Positions 6,885 to 15,580 of a DNA stretch of 64,000 nucleotides are shown one piece after another. Within the stretch, counting starts at the first letter, position 1. Each line of letters opens with the position of its first letter. The stretch comes from JAIPEI01 sp041685835 (GTDB taxonomy: Bacteria > Desulfobacterota > DSM-4660 > Desulfatiglandales > HGW-15): positions 1-64,000 of the forward strand of contig JAWLEX010000002.1 of assembly GCA_041685835.1 (NCBI GenBank), given 5' to 3'. The position numbers and the translations under genes are program-made. The notes below the pieces were generated by a model. That model worked only from the letters and a program-made list of their open reading frames with translations, was not told where the DNA came from and searched no databases.

Positions 6885-8459
6885 ATGAATTTTGCAGACT
6901 ATCTCCGAATGAATGCAATCAAGTATAAAGACAAAACGTCCCTCATCGAAAGGTATCCAGCAAAACACCAAAGACGTATTTTGACATGGGAAGAATTTAA
7001 TTCTGAGGTCAACAAGGTTTCCAATTATCTGAAAAAGGAGGTTGGAATCCAAAAAGGGGATCGTATTTTACATCTTTTTAATAATTCAATTGAATGGTTA
7101 ACCATATATTTCGGTATTATTAAAATAGGTGCTGTTGTAGTCCCATTGAATTTTCGATTTATTGAAGCGGATATCAAATACGCAGGTTCTATTTCTGATC
7201 CGGCCGCTTTTCTATTGGGATCTGAATTTGTAGGCCGCGTTCTCAATGTTAGAGATGAAATCAAAAGCATCCGAAAGTTCATTGTATGCGGAGATGAATG
7301 TCCACAAGGGATGGTTCCTTTTTCTGAAATCCAGAATTATACGGATACGGAAGAAGCTATTGTCGATATGGAAAACGACGATGATCTTGCCGTCATGTTC
7401 ACTTCAGGTACGACCGGTAATGCAAAGCCGGTTGTTCATACTCACGGAAGCATGAACGCCACGGCTGTCGGCAATGGGTTGAGCCTCCCATTGACAATGG
7501 AAGATAACTACCTTGTCGTGCTTCCTCTTTATCATTCAGGAAGCCTTTTCATGTGGTTTCCCTATTTTGCCGTCGGCGCTACAGGGACGCTGATCCGGGA
7601 TTATCGCAACCCGAGATGGATATTGGAGGCGGTTGAAGAAGATGGAGCGAATGCGCTTCTGGCCGTGGTACCCATGTGCGTCGATCTGATCAATCAGGTT
7701 GACAGCGGTGAAATCGATCTGGACGGCTACGACCTTTCGTCCTGGAAATACCTGGTCACGGGGGCTCAGCCTGTCCCCCCGAATATTTTCAAAAGTTTGA
7801 TGGACGTCTTTCCGTGCAGGATCATTCACACCTACGGAGTTACGGAAGGGGGAGGCGGCGCGACCTGGTCGATCCATCATGACGATATCCTTCGAAAACC
7901 CGGCTCTATCGGAAGGCCCAATTTCGGCGTGGAGGGACGTATTCTCGACAACCGGGGCAGGGATGTCGCTCCGGGAGAGGTCGGAGAAATTGTGATCAAG
8001 ACCCCGAGACTCATGAAACAATATTATCGAAATGAAGATTTGACGCGGGCGGCTGTTCGAAACGGTTTTTTTTACACCGGGGACCTGGCCCGAACGGATG
8101 AAGACGGCTACTACTACATCGTGGATCGCAAGAAGGATATGATCACCAGCGGCGGGGAGAATATCTATCCCGTGGAGATCGAAGAGGTGTTGCATCAGCA
8201 TCCGGACATAGATGATGCGGCTGTCATCGGGCACCCGGACGAACGCTTCGTCGAAATCGTCATGGCTGTGGTTCAAGTGAAAGCCGGGAAATCCATGAGC
8301 GAGGAAGATGTCATAGCGTTCTGTAAGGCGGGATTGGCCATGTATAAGGTTCCACGTAAAGTGGCTTTTGACAAGGTTCCCAGGAACCCGACCGGCAAAC
8401 TCCTGAAGACCGTTCTCCGGGAAAAGTACTTTGGAACAAAAGAGGCCTTCAGGTTTTAA
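6885..8459 (+). CDS. Acyl-CoA ligase (class I adenylate-forming enzyme)
   Basis: 524 residues, normal for fatty-acid or aryl CoA ligases. The AMP-binding signature TSGTTGNAKP (about 180), YGVTEGG, the TGDLARTDEDGYYYIVDR hinge region, SGGENIYPVEIE and the C-terminal PTGKLLK catalytic-lysine motif are all present. It should activate a carboxylic acid to an acyl-adenylate and transfer it to CoA in the cytoplasm. The exact acid cannot be read from sequence. Shine-Dalgarno gagggagg precedes the ATG. The next genes encode a ketopantoate-reductase-like dehydrogenase, a truncated second ligase and an IclR regulator, which suggests a small inducible catabolic locus. The first 500 bp are more AT-rich than the rest. 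Confidence 0.88.
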   Translation: MNFADYLRMNAIKYKDKTSLIERYPAKHQRRILTWEEFNSEVNKVSNYLKKEVGIQKGDRILHLFNNSIEWLTIYFGIIKIGAVVVPLNFRFIEADIKYAGSISDPAAFLLGSEFVGRVLNVRDEIKSIRKFIVCGDECPQGMVPFSEIQNYTDTEEAIVDMENDDDLAVMFTSGTTGNAKPVVHTHGSMNATAVGNGLSLPLTMEDNYLVVLPLYHSGSLFMWFPYFAVGATGTLIRDYRNPRWILEAVEEDGANALLAVVPMCVDLINQVDSGEIDLDGYDLSSWKYLVTGAQPVPPNIFKSLMDVFPCRIIHTYGVTEGGGGATWSIHHDDILRKPGSIGRPNFGVEGRILDNRGRDVAPGEVGEIVIKTPRLMKQYYRNEDLTRAAVRNGFFYTGDLARTDEDGYYYIVDRKKDMITSGGENIYPVEIEEVLHQHPDIDDAAVIGHPDERFVEIVMAVVQVKAGKSMSEEDVIAFCKAGLAMYKVPRKVAFDKVPRNPTGKLLKTVLREKYFGTKEAFRF

Positions 8460-8484
8460 TATTTAATGAAAGGGGGCATGAGTC

Positions 8485-9423
8485 ATGGATGATCTCAGAA
8501 TAGCTGTTGTGGGTATTGGAGCCACGGGCGCCGTTCTGGCGGCGGCCCTGTTGAGTGAGGATCCCGATACCATCCTTGTGGACCCCAGGCCGGGCCTGGC
8601 TGATGAGATCCGCAAGGACGGCATCCGGATTTCAGGCGAGGTGAACCGCCATGTTCCGGTTCGTCATTTTTTCGATAAGATCCAGAAGTGCAAGGACCTC
8701 AACCCGAATCTCATATTCGTTTCCACCAAAACGTTTCACCTCCCAGCGGTTTTGGCGGAATTGCAGGGGGTGTTTCAGGAGGGTACGAAGATCGCCAGCA
8801 CGCACAACGGCCTGGGAACGGAGGATCTCATTGCCGATGCGTTCGGGGCTGAGGCGGCGTTTCGAATGTCTCTCAACTACGGTGTCTCATTGAAGGGGCC
8901 GTGTGAGGTTGAAATGGCTTTTTTTAATCGGCCCAACCACCTGGGCGCCCTGGTTCCTGAAAACCGGGAGATGGGTGTGCGCGCGGCCCGGATGCTCTCG
9001 GCAGGCGGGCTGGACACGGAGTATGTCGATGACATCAAACACCATGTGTGGAAGAAGATGATCATGAAATGCACCATGGCCTCCATCTGCGCCGTCACGG
9101 ACAAGACCATCAAGGAGGCCCTGTTATTTCCCCCGACCAGGGAGATCGCCGATGCCTGTTTCAAGGAAATTCTGGCTGTAGCCAAGGCAAAGGGCTATGA
9201 CCTGGGAGAGGATTACCTTGCCCAGGCATTGGGCTATCTCGAAAAGGTAGGGGTTCACAAGGATTCCATGTGCGTTGACATAGCCAACAAAACGCGTACT
9301 GAAATCGATTTCCTCGGGGGAAAGGTCGTGGAATACGGGAAGGAGACCGGTGTTCCAACCCCCTGTTACGCAACCATGGCGAACCTGGTCAGGGCGATGG
9401 AAGACAAGTATCTCGGACATTGA
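8485..9423 (+). CDS. 2-dehydropantoate 2-reductase family protein
   Basis: 312 residues. The N-terminal Rossmann domain has the GIGATGAVLAA dinucleotide-binding motif at about 11-21. It is followed by the ApbA/PanE C-terminal helical domain containing KKMIMKCTMASICAVTD and a late TEIDFLGG-type motif. The family reduces 2-dehydropantoate to pantoate with NADPH in CoA synthesis. Many paralogues act on other 2-keto or hydroxy acids. Because it is 26 bp behind an acyl-CoA ligase and near an IclR regulator, a catabolic dehydrogenase role is as likely as pantothenate synthesis. panC is encoded elsewhere in the window without panE. The substrate is unresolved. Confidence 0.8.
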   Translation: MDDLRIAVVGIGATGAVLAAALLSEDPDTILVDPRPGLADEIRKDGIRISGEVNRHVPVRHFFDKIQKCKDLNPNLIFVSTKTFHLPAVLAELQGVFQEGTKIASTHNGLGTEDLIADAFGAEAAFRMSLNYGVSLKGPCEVEMAFFNRPNHLGALVPENREMGVRAARMLSAGGLDTEYVDDIKHHVWKKMIMKCTMASICAVTDKTIKEALLFPPTREIADACFKEILAVAKAKGYDLGEDYLAQALGYLEKVGVHKDSMCVDIANKTRTEIDFLGGKVVEYGKETGVPTPCYATMANLVRAMEDKYLGH

Positions 9424-9448
9424 CATAGATTCAAGAGAGGCGCCGGTG

Positions 9449-9718
9449 ATGAATCGAGGCAAGTGGATGCATGTGGGTCATGTGCTCAAAATGAACGCGG
9501 TCAACTACCCGGAGAAGCTTGGGTGGCAGGACAAGCACAGGGAATTCACGTTTGCAAAGTGGAATGACAGGACCTGTCGTTTTGCAAACGGACTGAAAGG
9601 CCTGGGTGTCGGCTTCAAAGACACCTTTTCGGTCATATCCTGCAATCGTGGCGAGTGGATGGATATTTATGCCGGTTCCCCGGGGGAGTGGGACTGCGCA
9701 GGCGCGGCCGGGGACTAA
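9449..9718 (+). pseudogene. N-terminal remnant of an acyl-CoA ligase
   Basis: An open frame of 89 codons starting at ATG 9449 (MNRGKWMHVGHVLKMN...). It resembles only the first ~85 residues of AMP-binding CoA ligases (GHVLKMNAVNYPEKLG, RFANGLKGLGVG, CNRGEWMDIYAG). After GAGTGGATGGATATTTATGC the family similarity ends and the frame stops within 20 codons. No continuation is found before the IclR gene 50 bp later. An alternative frame also stops quickly, so this is a deletion remnant rather than a simple frameshift. The first ~85 codons look little degraded, which suggests a recent event. Confidence 0.7.
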
Positions 9719-9768
9719 AAAACTGATTTCCGGACCGAAACAATTGAGACTCAAGGCAGGGAACCTGA

Positions 9769-10578
9769 ATGGATAACTCATTCGGATCATTGGAAAAAGC
9801 TATCCGGATCCTATCACTTTTCGATTCGGAACACCCGGAATTGTCAGCTCATGAGATTTCGAAGATTCTCTGCATACCTCTGAGCACAACCTATAAATAC
9901 CTGAAAGTATTTCTTCGAAATGAAATCCTGAATAAAGATCAAGAAACAGGTAGATTCCACCCTGGATTCAAGCTCTTCAAGTTGGGGGTCCTTGCGGCGG
10001 AAAAAATCTCGCTGCTCAAAATCGCCCGTCCCTACCTGGAATCCATTGCAAAGCGTTCCCTGGAAACGGTTGTGCTGGCTATAATCGATGGGCTGGATCT
10101 TCTGTGTGTGGATACGATCGAAAGCCCGAGGCCGGTCAAGCTGACCATGACAAAAGGGACAAAGCTTCCCCTGCATGCAGGAGCGCCGGGAAAGGTATTG
10201 CTCGCTTACAAGGATCGGCCTTTTATTCAAGAATTGATTCAGGTGAGAGGGCTTGCGAAGGTCAACAAGAACACCATCACTGATCAGGGAGAGCTCGAGA
10301 GGGAGTTGGAATCCATTCGGAGCCAAGGCCACGGCCGGAGTGATTCGGAAGTGGATCCGGGGGCCGCTGCTTTGGCGGTTCCCGTATTTGATCACAAAGG
10401 GCGGGCCCTGGCTTCTGTTTCGCTGATCGGGCCCATGCAAAACCTGTTGGAAAAAAACAGCGAGGAATTGATCGGGATACTGAAAGACGCCGCAAGGGGC
10501 ATTTCAGAGAAGCTTGGATATGTACCGATTGAGCCGGATTCGCATGACATGACAGGAGGGGTTTTCTCCGATCCCTGA
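9769..10578 (+). CDS. IclR family transcriptional regulator
   Basis: 269 residues. It has an N-terminal winged helix-turn-helix (about 7-65, with LSAHEISKILCIPLSTTYKYLKVF) followed by the IclR effector-binding domain. That domain shows the usual AIIDGLDLLCVDTIES, LPLHAGAPGKVLLAY and ALAVPVFDHKGRALASVSLIGP blocks. Members are usually local repressors or activators of degradative operons and bind small organic acids. The preceding genes (CoA ligase, dehydrogenase, ligase remnant) are the likely targets. The recognition helix and effector are not predictable here. The C-terminal tail after SEKLGY is a little longer than usual. Confidence 0.88.
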   Translation: MDNSFGSLEKAIRILSLFDSEHPELSAHEISKILCIPLSTTYKYLKVFLRNEILNKDQETGRFHPGFKLFKLGVLAAEKISLLKIARPYLESIAKRSLETVVLAIIDGLDLLCVDTIESPRPVKLTMTKGTKLPLHAGAPGKVLLAYKDRPFIQELIQVRGLAKVNKNTITDQGELERELESIRSQGHGRSDSEVDPGAAALAVPVFDHKGRALASVSLIGPMQNLLEKNSEELIGILKDAARGISEKLGYVPIEPDSHDMTGGVFSDP

Positions 10579-10748
10579 TGTTCTTGCCTTTTCAAGGTGT
10601 TGGAAGTAAATAGCCGAAACGATGAAAGTTTCCCCTGAAAAAACACGAGCCCAATCGGAAGAGTCCCTTTTCCCAAAGATTGTTTGACCCGCTCCGAGTG
10701 TCGTCCCATAATAAAAAGCAAGCCGGGGAACCACCGAAAGGGGCAGGC

Positions 10749-11666
10749 ATGGCCATTGGAGTATGCGGAATTCAGTGTGATGTGTGCGGGCTTCATGTAA
10801 GAGGGCTCTGCTCCACCTGTGGCCCCGGCACGAGCATCGAAGCGGCCAAAAAACTGGACGCCCAGGAGCGTATCCTGGGTGCGCCCTGCCCGATTCTGGC
10901 GTGCGCCGCCGCCCGGCGACTGGACCACTGCTCCAGGGACTGCGCAGACTACCCGTGCCGGCTTTTCAGGACGGGCCCGTACCCCTTCAGCGAGGCTTAC
11001 CTTGACATGCAGAAGCGAAGGCGGGCGGAACGGCCTCCCGACCGCACGCCGTCCGGGGGTGCGGTGGAGGTCCCTTCAGAGTACTGGGACGCCCTGCTGG
11101 AGCGGGACCCGGCTGTTGTTTGCCGAAACGCAGGCGCTCGCCCGAAATCCCCTGCCGGGTTTCTCCTTCCGTTTCTAAAGGAGTTCGTGCTCGTGGACAC
11201 CACGGAACGCAGGATTTTAGGCCAGGACCCTTCCGGATGGAAGCCTTTGAGCGACCCGCTCCTGGAGCTCCTGTGCCTCGTGTACCTCTTGAACGCATCC
11301 CCGGCGGCCGTCCAGGGCCGGGTGGTGGGCGTCCGGGAGCTTCGAGGCGCCCGCTTTTTTTCCGGTCCCCACGATCTGGATGTCCAGCCGCTCTTGTCCC
11401 GGTTCGGAAGGGATCCTGCAGGCTTTAGACAGGCTTCGGAACGTATGCAGGGTGATCCGGTGGACCTGGCGGAAGTGGCGTATCGGTTCCAGGTGTTTCC
11501 CAAGATCCCGCTCTACTACCTGCTGTGGGAAGGGGATGACGAGTTCCCCCCGCGACTCACCGTGCTTTTCGACCGCAGCATCGACGAGCACCTGGCTCCG
11601 GATGGAGTCTGGGGCCTGTTCAATCTGGTCACCGGTCGGCTCCTGTACGGATCCCGGTCCGGTTGA
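10749..11666 (+). CDS. DUF3795-like Cys-rich domain fused to DUF3786
   Basis: 305 residues from ATG 10749, preceded by gaaagggg. An upstream extension to 10680 lacks a ribosome site. Residues 1-85 carry a cysteine-rich module (CGIQCDVCGL, CSTCGPG, CPILACAA, CSRDCADYPC) like DUF3795 and probably bind zinc or an Fe-S cluster. The C-terminal half (about 125-300) matches the DUF3786 pattern, including LYYLLWEGDDEFPPRLTVLFDRSIDEHL. DUF3786 proteins occur mainly in anaerobes with corrinoid or Wood-Ljungdahl metabolism, and a corrinoid or C1 link is suspected but unproven. It has no obvious operon partner. The middle segment is GC-rich and low in similarity. Confidence 0.7.
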   Translation: MAIGVCGIQCDVCGLHVRGLCSTCGPGTSIEAAKKLDAQERILGAPCPILACAAARRLDHCSRDCADYPCRLFRTGPYPFSEAYLDMQKRRRAERPPDRTPSGGAVEVPSEYWDALLERDPAVVCRNAGARPKSPAGFLLPFLKEFVLVDTTERRILGQDPSGWKPLSDPLLELLCLVYLLNASPAAVQGRVVGVRELRGARFFSGPHDLDVQPLLSRFGRDPAGFRQASERMQGDPVDLAEVAYRFQVFPKIPLYYLLWEGDDEFPPRLTVLFDRSIDEHLAPDGVWGLFNLVTGRLLYGSRSG

Positions 11667-11862
11667 GCCATCCCCCGGAGAAGGGTGCGGCTGAATCCGA
11701 TCACCGATGCGAAGCGGCGAAACCCCTCGCAGAAGTAAACAGGGCCTGGCTTTTCATCTCCTGTGCCCGCTTGTAAGCCAGCATGTATTGATCTTGTGCA
11801 ACAAATATTTGGCCCCAGTCGGAGTGACATGACCAGCAGATACCGGGCGGTGAATATGGATA

Positions 11863-12038
11863 GTTTCCATCCAGAAACGCTTTTTGGGCACTGGCAAGTT
11901 TCCAATTCAGAAATGAGGATTTTTTGTCAAGATCAAGGAAATCAAGAGGTTGCGCGGAGGCGTACTGAAGTACGCCGCACAAGCAACCTCGCAGATTGAC
12001 GCCGAGATTGGCAAAAAAGACCATTTCTGGATGGAAAC
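11863..12038 (+). repeat. 176 bp interspersed element, copy 4
   Basis: Full length, with a perfect 6 bp direct flanking repeat, tggata (11857-11862 and 12039-12044). Its left end reads GTTTCCATCCAGAAA, giving a perfect 15 bp terminal inverted repeat with the right end; other copies begin GTGCCCATCC. It lies between the DUF3786 gene and the tRNA pair. Confidence 0.94.
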
Positions 12039-12203
12039 TGGATAAGATCAAGAATGTTTTTGGAGGGTAATGATGGACGCCTGCTAGGCCGTTACGGATG
12101 AACAAGGGTATATCCGGCGAGGGCTGGTTGAACACGCTACAAACCAAGTGGTCTGCGACAGTCTGGAGACAACCTCGAATCAGCTGACTACTTGAAATTC
12201 CTT

Positions 12204-12279
12204 TGGTAGTCCCAACGGGACTCGAACCCGTGTCTTCGGCGTGAGAGGCCGATATCCTAGACCGCTAGACGATGGGACC
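12204..12279 (-). tRNA. tRNA-Glu (CTC)
   Basis: 76 nt on the minus strand. A full cloverleaf folds: acceptor GGTCCCA/TGGGACT, anticodon loop CTCTCAC with anticodon CTC, TTCGAGT T-loop, and encoded CCA. It is downstream of tRNA-Gln and probably in the same transcript. Confidence 0.95.
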
Positions 12280-12292
12280 AACATATGAAAAT

Positions 12293-12310
12293 CCCCGCTT
12301 GGGAGCGGGG
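12293..12310. terminator. GC-rich hairpin between the two tRNA genes
   Basis: CCCCGCT and AGCGGGG form a perfect 7 bp stem with a TGGG loop. On the minus strand it is followed by ATTTTC. It may be a processing signal or a weak terminator within the tRNA transcript. Confidence 0.4.
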
Positions 12311-12319
12311 TTTCAGCTA

Positions 12320-12393
12320 TGGCTGGGGGACGAGGATTCGAACCTCGATTAACGGGGCCAGAACCCGTCGTATTGCCCTTATACGATCCCCCA
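12320..12393 (-). tRNA. tRNA-Gln (CTG)
   Basis: 74 nt on the minus strand. Acceptor TGGGGGA/TCCCCCA, anticodon loop TTCTGGC with anticodon CTG, GGTTCGAATCC T-arm, and encoded CCA. A promoter-like sequence lies just upstream. Confidence 0.95.
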
Positions 12394-12403
12394 ACGATCT
12401 TTC

Positions 12404-12431
12404 AGATTAATAATTTGACTGTGAAAGTCAA
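12404..12431 (-). promoter_or_regulatory. Likely promoter of the tRNA-Gln/tRNA-Glu unit
   Basis: Minus strand TTGACT (12431-12426), 16 bp, TAATCT (12409-12404). The expected start is a few bases before the tRNA-Gln 5' end at 12393, the usual geometry of a tRNA promoter. It also lies directly downstream of the last transporter gene. Confidence 0.5.
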
Positions 12432-12439
12432 GGAAAAAG

Positions 12440-13432
12440 TCATCCGCCCATCACCTTCCAGCAGCGTACACGGTGTCCGTGGCCGGCCTCATAAAAGGGA
12501 ATCTCCTGTTCACGACAGCGGTCTTCCACAAGACGGCAGCGTCCCTGGAACTTGCAGCCGGGAGGCGGGTTGAATGGGCTGGGAACATCCCCGCCCAGTG
12601 CCTGCCGCTCAATGCGATGGTCCGGGTCCGGATCGGGCACCGCGGCAAGCAGGGCCTGGGTGTAAGGGTGGAGCGGCGTCTCGAAGAGATCGTCCGCCGC
12701 GGCTATTTCCATGATGTGCCCCAGGTACATGACGGCCACGGTATCACTGATGTATCCCACCACGTTCAGATCGTGGGAGATGAACAGGTAGCTCAATTCC
12801 ATTCGGGCCTGCAACTCTTCGAGCAGGTTGATGATCTGCGCCTGAATGGATACGTCCAGGGCCGAAACCGGCTCGTCGCAGACCACGAGGGAGGGTTCGA
12901 CGCTCAGGGCGCGGGCCACGCCCACACGCTGGCGCTGGCCACCGCTGAACTCGTGTGGATACCGGTCGGCCGCAGACGGATCAATGCCCACAAGCCCAAG
13001 GAGTTCACCGACCCGTTCGGCCCGCTCAAAGCCTCTTTTCATCCCCAGAATGCGAAGCCCTTCTTCGATGGCCTGGCCCACGGTCATGCGTGGATTCAGG
13101 GACCCGAAAGGATCCTGAAAGATGATCTGCATCTCCCGCCGCAGAGGTGCCATGGCCCGGCGGTCGTAGCCGGTGATGTCGTTTTCCCGGTAGATGACCC
13201 GGCCCCGGTCAGGCTCCAGCAGCTTGAGAATGACCCGGCCCACCGTGGATTTACCGCAGCCGCTCTCGCCCACGAGCCCAAGGGTTTTTCCGGGTTCAAG
13301 GAGCAGGTCCACGCCGTCCACGGCCTTGATGTACCCGACGGTGCGCCTCATAAAACCCCTCTGCACGGGAAAGTGCTTGACCAGGCCCTCGACCTTGAGG
13401 AGGGGTTCGGCTCGGGGTGCCGGGGCATTCAT
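12440..13432 (-). CDS. dppF: Peptide ABC transporter ATPase (DppF/OppF type)
   Basis: 330 residues. Walker A GESGCGKST, Q-loop IIFQDPFGSLNP, ABC signature FSGGQRQRVGVARAL, Walker B LVVCDEPVSALDV and H-loop FISHDL are all present. The C-terminal oligopeptide-transporter extension has the cysteines GCKFQGRC, DRC and VRCW, which in related Dpp ATPases can hold a metal cluster. It energises import of peptides or similar solutes with its DppD partner, whose stop codon overlaps this ATG (ATGA). Last gene of the transporter operon. Substrate specificity is set by the binding protein and is not known. Confidence 0.92.
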   Translation of the reverse strand: MNAPAPRAEPLLKVEGLVKHFPVQRGFMRRTVGYIKAVDGVDLLLEPGKTLGLVGESGCGKSTVGRVILKLLEPDRGRVIYRENDITGYDRRAMAPLRREMQIIFQDPFGSLNPRMTVGQAIEEGLRILGMKRGFERAERVGELLGLVGIDPSAADRYPHEFSGGQRQRVGVARALSVEPSLVVCDEPVSALDVSIQAQIINLLEELQARMELSYLFISHDLNVVGYISDTVAVMYLGHIMEIAAADDLFETPLHPYTQALLAAVPDPDPDHRIERQALGGDVPSPFNPPPGCKFQGRCRLVEDRCREQEIPFYEAGHGHRVRCWKVMGG

Positions 13433-14424
13433 GTCCGGGCCTCCCGTTCAGGGTCAGCGAATGTCACGGGGCACCGGGCAAGGTGCTCATCCCCCCAGTC
13501 ACACATTTCAGGCAAGGCCCTTCCGCACTCGGGCCGGGCGATGGGACATCGTGGATGAAAAGGGCACCCGGAAGGCTTGCGCGCCGGATCGGGAACGGCC
13601 CCGGGTACGCTGTGAAGCGAGCCTCCCCGTCTAGCCCGGGAAGGAAGTGAGGCCAGCAGACCCTGAGTGTAAGGGTGCCGGGGTTGGTGAAATATATGGC
13701 GGGCGGACCCCTGCTCTGCGATGATTCCGGCATACATTACGTAGATGCGGTCCGCGATCTGGGCCACCACGCCAAGGTCATGGGTGATGTAGAGGAGCGA
13801 CAACCCCTTTCGCCGCTTCAGATCGCTGAACAGGTTCAGGATCTGGACCTGTATGGTGACATCCAGTGCGGTGGTGGGCTCATCCGCGATGAGCAGGGCC
13901 GGGTCGCAGGCCAGGGCCATTGCGATCATCACCCGCTGTCGCTGCCCGCCGCTGAGCTGGTGGGGGTAATCATAAAGCCTTTCTTCGGGGGAAGGGATGC
14001 CCACATCCCGAAGTAGAGCGATGCAGCGGTCCCGAAGGGCTCCATGGTCCAAGGACCGGTGCGCCAGTATTGCCTCCCCGATCTGGTCCTTGATTCGAAA
14101 GACCGGGTTAAGGGATGTCATGGGTTCCTGGAAGACCATGGCCAGATGGTTGCCGCGGATACTCCGGAGTTCCTCTTGACCCAGCTCGAGGAGGTCCCGG
14201 CCGCGGAAGAGTATCCGCCCCTGAAATACCTCGGCCGGCGGTACCGGGAGGATACCCAGGATCGAGAGGGCCGACACGGTCTTGCCGCATCCGGACTCCC
14301 CTACGAGGCACACGGTCTCTCCGTGTCGCACCTCGTAACTCACGCCCTCCAGTGCGAGCGCAACTTCGTGTCGTCCCCTAAACCGGAGGTGCAGGTCTTG
14401 TATGGATAGAAGAGCTTCGTTCAT
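13429..14424 (-). CDS. dppD: Peptide ABC transporter ATPase (DppD/OppD type)
   Basis: 331 residues. Walker A GESGCGKT, Q-loop MVFQEPMTSLNP, signature LSGGQRQRVMIAMAL, Walker B LLIADEPTTALDV and H-loop YITHDL. The C-terminal domain has the typical GCPFHPRCPIARPEC cysteine motif. It forms the heterodimeric motor with DppF. ATGA overlaps join it to the permease gene before it and the ATPase gene after it, which indicates tight translational coupling. Confidence 0.93.
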   Translation of the reverse strand: MNEALLSIQDLHLRFRGRHEVALALEGVSYEVRHGETVCLVGESGCGKTVSALSILGILPVPPAEVFQGRILFRGRDLLELGQEELRSIRGNHLAMVFQEPMTSLNPVFRIKDQIGEAILAHRSLDHGALRDRCIALLRDVGIPSPEERLYDYPHQLSGGQRQRVMIAMALACDPALLIADEPTTALDVTIQVQILNLFSDLKRRKGLSLLYITHDLGVVAQIADRIYVMYAGIIAEQGSARHIFHQPRHPYTQGLLASLPSRARRGGSLHSVPGAVPDPARKPSGCPFHPRCPIARPECGRALPEMCDWGDEHLARCPVTFADPEREART

Positions 14425-15560
14425 CTCTCCCTCAGCTTGGGATTCAGCACGTCCCGCAGGCCTTCCCCGAACAGGTTGAAGGACAGCACAACTATCAGGA
14501 TGGCGATTCCAGGGACAAAGGTCAGCCAGGGGGCGTCAAAGATGAACCGCTTTCCGTCCGAGAGGATGTTTCCCCAGGTGGCGTGGGGCGGCGGCACACC
14601 GAACCCCAGGAAGCTCAGCCCCGCCTCGGTGAGGATGGCCGTGGCGATGCCGATGGTGGCCGATACCAGGACCGGCGCCACGGCATTGGGGATCATGTGC
14701 CGGAATATGATCCTCCAGTCGCTCACGCCCAGTGCCCGGGCCGCGGTCACGAAGTCCTGTTCCCTCAGGGAAAGGAACTCGGCGCGCACGAACCGGGCGG
14801 CCCCCATCCAGCTCGTAAGCCCGATCACGATCATAATGTTGTAGATGCTTGCCGGGAGCAGGGCCACCACCGTGAGGATGAGGAAGAAGCTGGGGAAGCA
14901 GAGCATGATATCCACGAAACGCATGATCAAGGTGTCCACGGAGACGCCCCCGAGCGCGGCCGGCCGTTTCCCGCGGGAGGTAAGCGCGATCCAGGCCGTG
15001 CCTGCGGCAAGGAGCGCAGCCCCGATCGCCGGGGACCCGGCGGCTGCTATCACCACGCCGGCCAGGGCGATAAAGGCGGCCAGGATGTGATCGGACCGGA
15101 TGCTGAGGTCCCCGAAATACCCGGCGACTCCTCCCATCAGTATGCCCAGCAATACCGAGATGCCTACGGCCACGAATCCTACTGTGAGGGAAACCCAGGA
15201 CCCCTGGAGCATGCGGGCGAAGACGTCCCGGCCGAGATCGTCCGTCCCCAGGAGGTAAATCCCCAATGCCGGCGTCTCTTCAGGGCTCAATAACTCGGTG
15301 TTGGGCATGGAGAGCGGGGAGCGGAGCTTTTCCTGAAGCCTGATCTGGGCCGGATCCAGCAGCGGGTCCACCCCCGAGGTGAGGGCCAGGCCGGACACGG
15401 CCACCAGGAAGAAGGCGACGAACACCACCATCCCGGAAAGAGCAAGTCCGTTTCGGCGAAGCTCTTCCCACGCCTCCTGCAGCCGTGTGCGCCTGGGGGC
15501 TTCGGGTGCCTGGAACTCCGTGTCCGCGATTGCGGCTGGGTTTTGAGTCGAATCCGGCAT
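14421..15560 (-). CDS. dppC: Peptide ABC transporter permease (DppC type) with inserted segment
   Basis: 379 residues from the ATG at 15560, which has an aaggagggg ribosome site. A TTG at 15584 could extend it by eight residues. It has an N-terminal OppC-N segment with one transmembrane helix, the LLGTDDLGRDVFARMLQG motif, and the permease core with the EAA-like loop EFLSLREQDFVTAARALGVS and a late LSFLGFGVPPPHATWG. Between GYFGD and DTLIMRFVDIML, adjacent in ordinary DppC proteins, there is an extra ~55-residue stretch that is mostly hydrophobic and looks like one or two additional transmembrane helices. It pairs with DppB. Confidence 0.9.
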   Translation of the reverse strand: MPDSTQNPAAIADTEFQAPEAPRRTRLQEAWEELRRNGLALSGMVVFVAFFLVAVSGLALTSGVDPLLDPAQIRLQEKLRSPLSMPNTELLSPEETPALGIYLLGTDDLGRDVFARMLQGSWVSLTVGFVAVGISVLLGILMGGVAGYFGDLSIRSDHILAAFIALAGVVIAAAGSPAIGAALLAAGTAWIALTSRGKRPAALGGVSVDTLIMRFVDIMLCFPSFFLILTVVALLPASIYNIMIVIGLTSWMGAARFVRAEFLSLREQDFVTAARALGVSDWRIIFRHMIPNAVAPVLVSATIGIATAILTEAGLSFLGFGVPPPHATWGNILSDGKRFIFDAPWLTFVPGIAILIVVLSFNLFGEGLRDVLNPKLRER

Positions 15561-15580
15561 ATGGGGTCTCTTCCCCTCCT

